Part shown: one piece after another, positions 36,276 to 47,691 of the stretch
How the letters are laid out: each line of letters opens with the position of its first letter
Position numbering within the stretch: the first letter of the stretch is position 1
Source of the DNA: Piscinibacter sp.
Lineage (GTDB): Bacteria > Pseudomonadota > Gammaproteobacteria > Burkholderiales > Burkholderiaceae_C
Direction of reading: 5' to 3'
Length of the DNA stretch: 64,000 nt
Assembly: GCA_019635485.1 (NCBI GenBank)
Contig: JAHBZL010000029.1
Coordinates: 1-64,000 of the forward strand
Notes under the pieces: model-generated
The model's database searches: none
What the model was told of the DNA's origin: nothing
What the model saw: only the letters and a program-made list of their open reading frames with translations
Position numbers and translations under genes: made by a program

Positions 36276-36911
36276 ATGCACAAGCTGACTCGAGACCAGA
36301 TGGCCGCGCGCGTGGCCCGCGACATTCCGGAAGGCGCCTACGTCAACCTCGGCATCGGCCTGCCGACCCTGGTGGCGAACCACCTGCCGCGCGACCGCGA
36401 GATCTTCCTGCACAGCGAGAACGGGCTGCTCGGCATGGGTCCGGCCCCCGCCGCCGGGGCGGAGGACTTCGACCTGATCAACGCCGGCAAGCAACCGGTC
36501 ACCCTGCTGCCCGGCGGTGCCTTCTTCCACCATGCCGATTCGTTCGCGATGATGCGCGGCGGCCACCTCGACATCTGCGTGCTCGGTGCCTTCCAGGTCT
36601 CGGCGCGCGGGGACCTGGCCAACTGGCACACGGGCGCGCCGGACGCGATCCCCGCGGTCGGCGGCGCGATGGACCTGGCGATCGGGGCGAAGCAGACCTT
36701 CGTGATGATGGAGCACCTGACCAAGGACGGGCAGAGCAAGATCGTCGAGCACTGCAGCTACCCGCTGACGGCGCCGGCCTGTGTCGCCCGCATCTACACC
36801 GACCTCGCCGTGCTCGACGTGACGCCACGCGGCCTGCGCGTGATCGACCGCGTCGACGGCCTGTCGCACGCCGAACTGGAACGCCTCACCGGGCTGCAGC
36901 TGCAGTCCTGA
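36276..36911 (+). CDS. pcaJ: 3-oxoadipate CoA-transferase subunit B
   Basis: The 211-residue beta subunit carries the catalytic glutamate in LHSENGLLGMGP. YVNLGIGLPTLVANHL and MVMEHLTKDGQ-like MEHLTKDGQSKI match the family. A GTG at 36267 would give a GTGA overlap with pcaI and three extra residues; I use the ATG at 36276. It pairs with PcaI. Confidence 0.95.
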   Translation: MHKLTRDQMAARVARDIPEGAYVNLGIGLPTLVANHLPRDREIFLHSENGLLGMGPAPAAGAEDFDLINAGKQPVTLLPGGAFFHHADSFAMMRGGHLDICVLGAFQVSARGDLANWHTGAPDAIPAVGGAMDLAIGAKQTFVMMEHLTKDGQSKIVEHCSYPLTAPACVARIYTDLAVLDVTPRGLRVIDRVDGLSHAELERLTGLQLQS

Positions 36912-36928
36912 ACCCCACCGAGACCCCC

Positions 36929-38131
<1,203 letters not shown>

Positions 38132-38146
38132 GCGACCTTGTGGGGG

Positions 38147-38169
38147 GGCGCCGACCGTTAGTCGGCGCC
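38147..38169 (+). terminator. Hairpin after pcaF
   Basis: A perfect 9-base inverted repeat GGCGCCGAC-CGTTA-GTCGGCGCC lies between pcaF and the TIR gene. No T-run follows, so it may be a pause or RNA-stabilising hairpin rather than a full intrinsic terminator. Confidence 0.5.
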
Positions 38170-38194
38170 TACACTGCCGCCGGGGAGCGCGGCA

Positions 38195-39424
38195 GTGCCT
38201 GACATCTTTCTTTCCTATCGGCGCAAGGACAGCGCCAGCGCCACCGGCCGGCTCGCCGACCGGCTGGAGGAGCACTTCGGCCCTGCGCGGGTGTTCCACG
38301 ACCACGAATCGATCCTCGCGGGGGACGACTTCGCCGAGGCGATCCACCGGGCGATCAACGTCTCGACCGTGGTGCTCGCCATCATCGGGCCGGACTGGCT
38401 CGACGCGCGCGATGCGCAGGGCGCGCGCCGCCTCGACGACCGGTCCGACTTCGTGCGGCTGGAGATCGAGTCGGCACTGGAGGCCGGCGTCGCGGTCGTA
38501 CCGGTGCTGGTCGAGGGGGCGGCGATGCCGACGGCCGCGCAGCTGCCCCGCTCGCTCGCCGCGTTCGCGCGCTGCCAGGCGGTCGAACTGTCGGACACCC
38601 GCTGGCGCTACGACGCGGACCGCCTGATCGCGATGCTGCAGTCGCGCTACGCGATCGAGTCGGTGCGGCCGATGCTGACCGAATCGACCGGGCAGACGGC
38701 CGCCCTCGGCCCCGCCGCGCGCCTGGCGCTCGACCTGCTCGAGCTCGCCACGCACCCGACCCGCCTGATCGCCCGCCGCCAGACCGGCCACGTGGTGGAC
38801 CACGTGCGCGCGTTCGTCTTCCTGCTCACCTGCCTGCTGATCGGCAACACGGCGCTGCTGATCGGCATGAACGTGCACCCGACGCCGAGCTCGATCGGCG
38901 GCACCGTCGGCGGAATCGTCGGCTGGCTGGCCAGCGGCGAACTGATCGGGCTGATCCTGATCACGCTGCTCGCGGTGCCGCTGACGCTCGCCTGGCGCGC
39001 CACCGGCCTGCGCATCGAGTTCCGCCAGATCACGCTGATCCTCGCGCACGTCTACGGCGGCGCCTGGCTCGGTCTCACCGGCGGCCTGCTGGTGCTGGGC
39101 TTCGGCGTGCAGATGGTCGATGCGACGCTGTTCGACCGCGTCGTCGCACTGCTGGGCGGGCGCACGCCGGACGCGGCGGCGACGCTGGCCGAACGGGTCG
39201 GGCAGGCGGAGCAGATGCTGTTCGGCGCGCTGCATGGCCCGGCGGGGGCGGTCGCCACCGTGACCGGGCTGACCTGGTTCATCACCGCGGTGTGGGCGGT
39301 GGTCGCCTGGGGATCGTTCCGCCTCGCGTTCGGCACGACGCGCCTGCGCGCCGCCGCGGCCACGCTGCTGTGGCTGGCGATGCTGGGCGCACTCGGCTGG
39401 CTGAGCTGGCGCCTGGCGCGCTGA
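38195..39424 (+). CDS. TIR domain protein with C-terminal membrane spans
   Basis: A 409-residue protein starting with GTG. Residues 1-~150 form a TIR-type domain (MPDIFLSYRRKDSASATGRL, DHESILAGDDF, DFVRLEIESALEAGVAVVPVLV). Glu90 in VRLEIESAL sits where TIR NADases have their catalytic Glu. Residues ~205-409 contain about five hydrophobic helices (e.g. ELIGLILITLLAVPLTLAW), somewhat like Yip1-family membrane proteins. It stands alone between pcaF and the convergent rocD; no Thoeris partner is nearby. It may be a membrane-tethered signalling or defence protein. Confidence 0.78.
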   Translation: MPDIFLSYRRKDSASATGRLADRLEEHFGPARVFHDHESILAGDDFAEAIHRAINVSTVVLAIIGPDWLDARDAQGARRLDDRSDFVRLEIESALEAGVAVVPVLVEGAAMPTAAQLPRSLAAFARCQAVELSDTRWRYDADRLIAMLQSRYAIESVRPMLTESTGQTAALGPAARLALDLLELATHPTRLIARRQTGHVVDHVRAFVFLLTCLLIGNTALLIGMNVHPTPSSIGGTVGGIVGWLASGELIGLILITLLAVPLTLAWRATGLRIEFRQITLILAHVYGGAWLGLTGGLLVLGFGVQMVDATLFDRVVALLGGRTPDAAATLAERVGQAEQMLFGALHGPAGAVATVTGLTWFITAVWAVVAWGSFRLAFGTTRLRAAAATLLWLAMLGALGWLSWRLAR

Positions 39425-40672
39425 TCAGCCCGCGGCGAGCGCCGGCGCGGCGCGCGCGGTCGCGGCGGCGGGCCGCAGCCGGTGCAGCGATCGCTCCAGC
39501 GCGGCGACGGCGGTGTCGATCTGCGCACGCGTGATCACGAGCGGCGGCGCCAGCCGCACCACGGTGTCGTGCGTGTCCTTGGTCAGCACGCCCTCGTGCA
39601 TCAGCGCGTCGCACACCGCCCGGGCCGTCGCGACCTCCGGATCGATCTCCACGCCGACCAGCAGGCCGCGACCACGGACTTCGGCGATGGCCGGATGGCG
39701 CAATGCCCGCAGGCGCGCCATCAGGTGCTCGCCGAGTTCGGCTGCGCGTTCGGCGAAGCGCTCGCGCTCCAGCAGTTCGAGCGCCGCCAGCCCGACCGCG
39801 GCCGCCAGCGGGTTGCCGCCGAAGGTGCTGCCATGGTCGCCGGGCGTGAACTGCGCCATCACGTCGGAGCGCGCCAGGAACGCGCTGACCGGCAGCAGCC
39901 CGCCGCCCAGCGCCTTGCCGAGTGTCAGGCCGTCCGGCCGCACGCCCTCGTGGTCGCAGGCGAGCACGGCGCCGGTCCGGCCCAGGCCGGTCTGCACCTC
40001 GTCGCAGATCATCAGCACGTCGTGCCGGTTGCAGATCTCGCGCACGGCGCGCAGGTAGCCCGCCGGCGGCACGACGATGCCCGCCTCGCCCTGGATCGGC
40101 TCGACCAGGAAGGCCGCCGTATTCGGCGTGATGGCGGCCTCCAGCGCCCGCGCATCGCCGAAAGGCACGCTGACGAAACCCGGCGCGAACGGCCCGAAGC
40201 CGTCCCGGTACTGCGCTTCGCTCGAGAAGCCGACGATGGTGGTCGTGCGCCCGGCGAAGTTGCCGTCCGCGACGATGATCTGCGCCCGCCCTTCGGGCAC
40301 CCGCTTGACCTTGTAGGCCCATTTGCGGGCCGCCTTGATCGCGGTCTCGACGGCCTCGGCGCCGGAGTTCATCGGCAGCGCGCGGTCCATGCCGGTGCTG
40401 CCGCACAGCGCCGCGAGGAACGGTCCGAGGCGGTCGGTGTGGAACGCGCGCGAGGTGACCGCCAGGCGCTGCGCCTGCTCGGTCAGCGCGCGCACCAGCA
40501 CCGGATGGCTGTGCCCGAAGCTGACCGCCGAGTAGGCGGACATCATGTCCAGGTAGCGCCGGCCGTCGCGGTCGATCAGGTGGACGCCCTCGCCGTGCGT
40601 CAGCACGACCGGCAGCGGGTGGTAGTTGTGTGCGCCGTGGGCCGTCTCCAGCGCGATGGGATCGTTCAGCAT
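39425..40672 (-). CDS. rocD: Ornithine--oxo-acid transaminase
   Basis: A class III PLP aminotransferase of 415 residues. MMSAYSAVSFGHSHPVLVRAL and VMAQFTPGDHGSTFGGNPLA are characteristic of ornithine aminotransferase. The PLP lysine is in GLTLGKALGGGLLPVSAFL. It converts ornithine plus 2-oxoglutarate into glutamate-5-semialdehyde. Its stop abuts the TIR stop with no gap (CTGATCAG junction). A divergent Lrp-type regulator, likely its controller, starts 99 bases away. Confidence 0.92.
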   Translation of the reverse strand: MLNDPIALETAHGAHNYHPLPVVLTHGEGVHLIDRDGRRYLDMMSAYSAVSFGHSHPVLVRALTEQAQRLAVTSRAFHTDRLGPFLAALCGSTGMDRALPMNSGAEAVETAIKAARKWAYKVKRVPEGRAQIIVADGNFAGRTTTIVGFSSEAQYRDGFGPFAPGFVSVPFGDARALEAAITPNTAAFLVEPIQGEAGIVVPPAGYLRAVREICNRHDVLMICDEVQTGLGRTGAVLACDHEGVRPDGLTLGKALGGGLLPVSAFLARSDVMAQFTPGDHGSTFGGNPLAAAVGLAALELLERERFAERAAELGEHLMARLRALRHPAIAEVRGRGLLVGVEIDPEVATARAVCDALMHEGVLTKDTHDTVVRLAPPLVITRAQIDTAVAALERSLHRLRPAAATARAAPALAAG

Positions 40673-40770
40673 CGGGCCAGTCTAAGCATGTACGGGCGAA
40701 ATTTGCGTTCCATTGCTTGCACGACTAGACTATTGAACGCACGTTTATTTCACCACGCTGGCATTTCGAG
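40673..40770. promoter_or_regulatory. rocD/lrp-type divergent control region
   Basis: This 98-base spacer contains a promoter for the regulator: TTGCGT (40703-40708), 17 bases, TAGACT (40726-40731). It also contains a 6-base inverted pair GCGTTC...GAACGC (40705-40710 and 40735-40740). The region is AT-richer than average, as Lrp-type sites tend to be. A separate rocD promoter was not resolved. Confidence 0.5.
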
Positions 40771-41244
40771 ATGACAGGATCCGCAATCGACGGCCTCGAC
40801 CGCAAGATCCTGCAGGCCCTGCAGGAGGACGGCCGCGCCACCAATGTCGAACTGTCGGCCCGCGTGCACCTGTCGGCACCGCAGTGTTTCCGCCGCGTGC
40901 GCGCGCTCGAGGAGCGCGGGGTGATCCGCCGCTATGCGGCGCAGGTGCAGCCCGAGCCGCTGGGCATCGGCGTCACCGCGTACGTCAGCCTGAACATCGC
41001 CGGCGCCCAGTTCGGCCGCGTACGCGACATCGAGGCCAGCATCCGCGCCTTCCCGCAGATCCTGGAATGCCACACGGTGTCGGGCGACTACGACTACCTG
41101 CTCAAGGTGGTCGCACGGGATCTGAAGAGCTTGTCGCAGTTCCTGACCGACCGGCTGATGCAGCTGCCCGGCGTGGACGACGTGCGCTCGATGATCTGCC
41201 TCGAAGAGATCAAGGCCGGCGCCCCGCTGCCGGTCGACCCGTGA
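40771..41244 (+). CDS. Lrp/AsnC family transcriptional regulator
   Basis: A 157-residue regulator with an N-terminal winged helix (LDRKILQALQEDGRATNVELS, SAPQCFRRVRALEERGVIRRY) and a C-terminal RAM/ACT ligand domain (ECHTVSGDYDYLLKVVARD). Divergent placement next to rocD suggests it regulates ornithine/arginine use. Its stop overlaps the next gene as GTGA. Confidence 0.93.
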   Translation: MTGSAIDGLDRKILQALQEDGRATNVELSARVHLSAPQCFRRVRALEERGVIRRYAAQVQPEPLGIGVTAYVSLNIAGAQFGRVRDIEASIRAFPQILECHTVSGDYDYLLKVVARDLKSLSQFLTDRLMQLPGVDDVRSMICLEEIKAGAPLPVDP

Positions 41245-42257
41245 AGCTGCTGATCCTCGGCGGCGGGCGCTTCGTCGGTGCAGCGGTGCTCGACGCCGCC
41301 CGGCAGCGCGGCCACGCGGTGACGGTGTTCAACCGCGGCCGCGCGCGCACCACCTGGCCGGCCGGGACGACCGTGGTCGCCGGCGACCGCGACACCGATC
41401 TGGCCGCGCTGGCCGCGGCCTCCTGGGACGGCGTGATCGACACCTGCGGCTACCTGCCGCGCCAGTTGCGGGCGAGCTGCACGGCGCTCGGCGACTGCGG
41501 GCGCTACCTGTTCGTTTCCAGCGTCTCGGTCTACGCCTCGTTCGAACGTGCCCCGGTGCGCGAGGACGATCCGCTCGCCGACCCGGCCGGCGTCGACCCG
41601 GAAGACCGCCGCGTCGAAGCCTACGGTGCGCAGAAGGCGGCCTGCGAGGCCGTCGTCACCGCGGCCTTCGGCGATCGCGCGCTGATCGTGCGGCCCGGCT
41701 ACATCGTCGGCCCGGGTGACATCAGCGGCCGCTTCAGCCATTGGCCGTGGCGCTGCGCCGAGGGCGGGGAGATGCTCGTGCCGGACGCGCCCGCCGACGC
41801 GCCGGTCCAGTGGATCGACGTGCGTGACCTCGCGGCGTGGATGGTCCGCCTGCTCGAGAACGGCGCGGCCGGCCCGTTCAACGCGGTCGGCCCGCAGGAC
41901 GGCACGACCACCGGCTGGCCGGGTGTGTTTGCCGCCTGCACCGCGGCCGTTCATCAGTCGGGTCTCGCGCCGGCCAGGCAGATTCCTGTCAGTGAGCGCT
42001 TTCTCTCGGATCGGGGACTGGCGGAGTCGGGAGAGTTGCCGATCTGGGTGCCGTCCGGCGATCCGGCCTATGCCGGCTTCAACCATGTCGACGGCCGGCG
42101 CGCCCGGGACACCGGCCTGCAGACCCGGCCGCTGGCCGACACCCTGGCCGACATCCTGGCCGAGGGCGTGCCGCCGCCGGACGATGCGCGCCGCCGCGGC
42201 AAGCTGACCCATGCCAAGGAAGCGGCACTTCTGCGCGAATACCGCGCAGAAGTTTGA
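41241..42257 (+). CDS. NAD-dependent epimerase/dehydratase family protein
   Basis: A 338-residue Rossmann-fold protein. MKLLILGGGRFVGAAVLDAA is the GxGxxG-like nucleotide site (GGGRFVG), VFNRGR follows, and YGAQKAACE holds the Tyr-Lys pair of extended short-chain dehydrogenases. It starts with GTG in an overlap with the Lrp gene. The substrate, perhaps a sugar nucleotide or a reductase substrate, is unknown. Confidence 0.85.
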   Translation: MKLLILGGGRFVGAAVLDAARQRGHAVTVFNRGRARTTWPAGTTVVAGDRDTDLAALAAASWDGVIDTCGYLPRQLRASCTALGDCGRYLFVSSVSVYASFERAPVREDDPLADPAGVDPEDRRVEAYGAQKAACEAVVTAAFGDRALIVRPGYIVGPGDISGRFSHWPWRCAEGGEMLVPDAPADAPVQWIDVRDLAAWMVRLLENGAAGPFNAVGPQDGTTTGWPGVFAACTAAVHQSGLAPARQIPVSERFLSDRGLAESGELPIWVPSGDPAYAGFNHVDGRRARDTGLQTRPLADTLADILAEGVPPPDDARRRGKLTHAKEAALLREYRAEV

Positions 42258-42310
42258 TTGAAGAACATCCGCGGAGGCTTTGCCGATAGATTGGCCGGCG
42301 ACACGCCGCC

Positions 42311-44301
<1,991 letters not shown>

Positions 44302-44319
44302 CGGCTGAGGTGGCCGGGC

Positions 44320-45027
44320 CTAGTGCTTGGCCACCGACAGCCAGGCCTCCAGCTGCGCCGGCTCGCGCAGCAGCGCCTCGCTCTCTCCCTCGTGCACGAC
44401 GGCCCCGCGGTCGAGCACGACGGCGCGCTTCGTGATCGGCAGGATCATGCGCGGGTTCTGCTCGACGATGATGGCCGACATGCCCTCGTCGCGCACCACC
44501 CGCGCGATCGAGCGCAGCAGTTCCTCGACGATGATCGGCGCCAGCCCCTCGAGCGGCTCGTCCAGCAGCAGCAACTTCGGATTGAGCACCAGCGCACGGG
44601 CCACGGCGAGCATCTGCTGCTCGCCGCCGGACAGGTTGCTGCCCAGGTTCGTGCGCCGCTCCGCCAGGCGCGGGAACATCTCGTAGGCGCGTTCCACGGT
44701 CCACGGCCCGGGACGGGCCACCGCCGTCAGGTTCTCGTGCACGGTCAGCGACTTGAAGATGTTGCGCTCCTGCGGCACCCAGCCGATGCCGGCGGCGGCG
44801 CGCTTGTACGACGGCAGCGTCGTCAGGTCGCGCCCGTCGAGCACGATGCGGCCGGCGTGGCGGCGCGTCGCGCCGACCAGCGTGTTCAGCAGCGTCGTCT
44901 TGCCGGTGCCGTTGCGGCCGAGCAGGGCGAGCGACGCCCCCGGCTCCAGCGCCAGGTCGACCCCCTGCACGACCACGGCCTCGCCGTAGCCCGACTTCAG
45001 CCCCTCGACCCGCAGCAGCTCAGCCAT
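44320..45027 (-). CDS. livF: Branched-chain-type ABC transporter ATPase LivF
   Basis: A 235-residue ATPase. The Walker A motif is LLGRNGTGKTTLLN, the ABC signature is LSGGEQQMLA, and Walker B is LLLLDEPLEGLAP. LivF pairs with LivG to power uptake through LivHM. It overlaps livG by 8 bases and is the last gene of the livKHMGF set. Transporters of this type also import aromatic acids, so the pobA neighbour (convergent) makes that substrate plausible. Confidence 0.93.
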   Translation of the reverse strand: MAELLRVEGLKSGYGEAVVVQGVDLALEPGASLALLGRNGTGKTTLLNTLVGATRRHAGRIVLDGRDLTTLPSYKRAAAGIGWVPQERNIFKSLTVHENLTAVARPGPWTVERAYEMFPRLAERRTNLGSNLSGGEQQMLAVARALVLNPKLLLLDEPLEGLAPIIVEELLRSIARVVRDEGMSAIIVEQNPRMILPITKRAVVLDRGAVVHEGESEALLREPAQLEAWLSVAKH

Positions 45028-45775
45028 GCGGCGTGCCCTCCCCGAGGTACACCGCCTTGACGCGCGGATCGTTGGCGATGGCCTGCACCGGGCCTTCGGC
45101 GAACAGCGCGCCGTTGACCAGCACGGAGACCGTGCGCGCGAAGTTGAACACCAGGTCCATGTCGTGTTCGATCAGCAGCACCGTGACGTCGGCCGGCAAT
45201 GCGTTGACGATGTCGAAGATCTCCTGCCGCTCGCCTTCGGGCACGCCGGCCACCGGCTCGTCCAGCAGCAGCACGCGCGGCGCGCAGGCCAGCGCGGTGG
45301 CGATCTCGAGCTGGCGGCGCTTGCCGTAGGCCAGGTGCGCGACCTGCACGTCCATCACGTCGTCGAGATGGAACTGCTTGAGCAGGACTTCGCAGCGCTC
45401 GGCCACACGCGGGTCGCGCCCGAGCGGCTGCCACAGGCGCCGGCTGATGCCGAGCTGGTTGGAGACCGTGAGCGCGAGCGACTGCAGCGGCGTCAGCTCG
45501 GAGAACAGCTGGTTGATCTGGAAGGTGCGCACGATGCCGCGCCGCACGCGCCGGTGCGACGGCAGCGCGGTGATGTCCTCGCCGTCGAGCACCACCGTGC
45601 CCGCCGTCGGCTCCAGCACGCCGGTGAGCAGGTTGATCAGCGTGGTCTTGCCGGCGCCGTTCGGGCCGATCAGCGCCTGGCGCGCACCGCGTTCGACCTG
45701 CAGCGACACGTCGTTGGTGGCGGCGAAGCCGCCGAACTTCTTGACCAGGTTCCTGGTTTCGAGCACGACGGTCAT
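45020..45775 (-). CDS. livG: Branched-chain-type ABC transporter ATPase LivG
   Basis: A 251-residue ATPase. It has Walker A LIGPNGAGKTTLINLL, the signature-like LAYGKRRQLEIATAL and Walker B VLLLDEPVAGVPEGE. I start at the ATG at 45775, which overlaps the livM stop (ATGA). The longer open frame to 46678 runs in the wrong frame through livM. Confidence 0.93.
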   Translation of the reverse strand: MTVVLETRNLVKKFGGFAATNDVSLQVERGARQALIGPNGAGKTTLINLLTGVLEPTAGTVVLDGEDITALPSHRRVRRGIVRTFQINQLFSELTPLQSLALTVSNQLGISRRLWQPLGRDPRVAERCEVLLKQFHLDDVMDVQVAHLAYGKRRQLEIATALACAPRVLLLDEPVAGVPEGERQEIFDIVNALPADVTVLLIEHDMDLVFNFARTVSVLVNGALFAEGPVQAIANDPRVKAVYLGEGTPHG

Positions 45776-46728
45776 GACTTCTTCAACCAGGTCCAGGGCT
45801 TGAAGAACCGGTCGCGGCCGACCATCACCAGCGCGACCAGGAAGAGCCCGAGCCAGAAGGTCCAGTACTGCGGCGTCCACGCCGACAGCACGCTGTGCAT
45901 CAGCTTGAAGCCGACGGCGCCGAGCACCCCGCCCCACAACCAGCCGGTGCCGCCGATGATCAACATCAGCATCACGTCGGCGCTGCGGTGGAAGTCCAGC
46001 ACGTCCAGCGACGCGAAGCCGGTGGTCTGCGCGAGCAGCGCGCCGGCGGCGCCGGCCAGCGCGGCGGAGATCGTGTAGACCGCGCCCAGGCGCAGGTCGA
46101 CGTTCAGGCCGATCGCCGCGGCGCGCAGCCGGTTGTCCCGGATCGCGCGCAGCGACCAGCCGAACGGCGAGGCGACGATGCGCCGCGCGATCAGCAGCCC
46201 GATCGCCAGCACCACCAGCGAGTAGGCGAAGGCGACGCGGCCGTACAGGTCGAACTCGAAGCGCCCGAGCAGCGGGCCGATCACGACGCCCTGCAGGCCG
46301 TCGGCGCCGCCGGTGAAGTCGAGCTTGTTGGCCAGTTCGTAGAGGATCGCGGCGACGCCCAGCGTGATCATCAGGCGGGCCAGGTCGGAGCCGCGCATCA
46401 CGAGCACGCTGGACAGCGCGCCGAGCACGGTCGCCACGGCAATGCCCACGACCATGCCGACCAGCGGATCGGGCATCACGTGCTTGGCGAACAGCGCCGC
46501 CGCGTACGCCCCGACCCCGAAGAACGCCGCGTGGCCGAGCGAGATGATGCCGGCATAGCCGAGGATCAGGTCCAGCGACAGCGCGAAGAGCGCGAAGATC
46601 GCGATCTCGTTGCCCAGCAGCGAATGCTGCTCGCCGGCCACGAACCAGGACAGCCCGAGCGCCGCGAGCAGCACCCATTCCCAGGGGCGCCAGCGGCGCG
46701 CGGCGTCGATCGACGCGGCCGCGCTCAT
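45772..46728 (-). CDS. livM: Branched-chain-type ABC transporter permease LivM
   Basis: A 318-residue inner-membrane permease with about nine or ten spans. ALSLDLILGYAGIISLGHAAFFGVGAY is the LivM signature helix region, shown here in part as LGYAGIISLGHAAFFGVGAY. GWSLRAIRDNRLRAAAIGLN is the cytoplasmic coupling loop. Coupled by ATGA overlaps to livH before it and livG after it. Confidence 0.93.
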   Translation of the reverse strand: MSAAASIDAARRWRPWEWVLLAALGLSWFVAGEQHSLLGNEIAIFALFALSLDLILGYAGIISLGHAAFFGVGAYAAALFAKHVMPDPLVGMVVGIAVATVLGALSSVLVMRGSDLARLMITLGVAAILYELANKLDFTGGADGLQGVVIGPLLGRFEFDLYGRVAFAYSLVVLAIGLLIARRIVASPFGWSLRAIRDNRLRAAAIGLNVDLRLGAVYTISAALAGAAGALLAQTTGFASLDVLDFHRSADVMLMLIIGGTGWLWGGVLGAVGFKLMHSVLSAWTPQYWTFWLGLFLVALVMVGRDRFFKPWTWLKKS

Positions 46729-47585
46729 CGCGTCGCCCCCCGGCCGAACAGGCCCTGCGGGCGGAAGAACAGGATCACCACCATCAGCACGTAGACGACG
46801 AAGGCGCCGAGCTGCGGCACGTAGTACTTGCCCATCACGTCGGCGATGCCCAGCAGCAGTGCCGCCAGCAGCGGGCCGGTGATGGTGGTCGTGCCGCCCA
46901 CCGACACGACGATCAGGAAATAGATCATGAACTTGAGCGGGAAGCTCGGATCGAGCCCCAGCACCTCGGCCCCGAGCGCGCCGCCCAGCCCGGCCAGGCC
47001 GGAGCCGACCGCGAAGGTCACGCTGAAGACCGTGTTGACGTCGATGCCCAGGCCGGCCGCGACGCGCGGGTCGTCGACCGCCGCGCGCAGCCGGCTGCCG
47101 AAGCGCGTGCGCGCGAGCACCCACTGCAGCAGCAGCGTCAGCAGCAGGCAGACGACCACGATGAAAAGCCGGTACTTGCCGATGCCGACATCCTGGATCT
47201 CGAAGCGGCCCTGCAGCCACTCCGGCAGCTTGACGATCTGCTGCTGCGAGCCGACCAACCAGTCCATGCCCGCCACCGCCATGAACACCAGGCCGATCGA
47301 GAACAGCACATGGTCCAGGTGCGGCCGCTTGTACATCGGCCGGTACAGCACCCGCTCCATCAGCGCGCCGACCACGGCGGGCGCGAGAAAGGCCAGCGGC
47401 AGCGTGGCGAGGAACGGCACGCCCGCGCGGTCCATCAGCAGCACGGTGACGTAGCCGCCGGCCATCGCGAACGCGCCATGTGCGAGGTTGACGAAGTTCA
47501 TCAACCCGAGCGTCACGGCCAGCCCGACGGCGAGCACGAACAGCAGCATGCCGTAGGCGATGCCGTCGAACAGGAGGGTCAGCAT
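46725..47585 (-). CDS. livH: Branched-chain-type ABC transporter permease LivH
   Basis: A 286-residue permease with about eight spans. LTLGLMNFVNLAHGAFAM-like GLMNFVNLAHGAFAMAGGYV is the LivH helix signature, and RYRPMYKRPHLDHVLFSIG-like VLYRPMYKRPHLDHVLFSIG follows. The start at 47585 follows a hairpin-rich spacer after livK. It partners LivM. Confidence 0.93.
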   Translation of the reverse strand: MLTLLFDGIAYGMLLFVLAVGLAVTLGLMNFVNLAHGAFAMAGGYVTVLLMDRAGVPFLATLPLAFLAPAVVGALMERVLYRPMYKRPHLDHVLFSIGLVFMAVAGMDWLVGSQQQIVKLPEWLQGRFEIQDVGIGKYRLFIVVVCLLLTLLLQWVLARTRFGSRLRAAVDDPRVAAGLGIDVNTVFSVTFAVGSGLAGLGGALGAEVLGLDPSFPLKFMIYFLIVVSVGGTTTITGPLLAALLLGIADVMGKYYVPQLGAFVVYVLMVVILFFRPQGLFGRGATR

Positions 47586-47691
47586 GATGACGAGGACAGG
47601 AAGCCTTCGAGCGGCCGCCGCGGATCCGGCTCCGCCGGGCCGCTGGCGGCGCCCCCCTGGGGGGGAGCGCCGCGAGGCGCTCCGGGGGGGA
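47586..47691 (-). promoter_or_regulatory. livK-livH spacer with nested hairpins
   Basis: Between livK and livH lie a perfect hairpin GAGCGCC-GCGA-GGCGCTC (47665-47682), a C6-T-G7 block (47652-47665) and a second G7 block (47684-47690). The C run can pair with either G run, so two folds compete. Such a spacer often reduces readthrough so that the binding protein is made in excess over the membrane parts. Function inferred. Confidence 0.45.

Noticed and set aside
38195-39424. Thoeris defence system
   Set aside because: Thoeris needs a ThsA-type NADase partner. None is adjacent, and the neighbours are catabolic genes.
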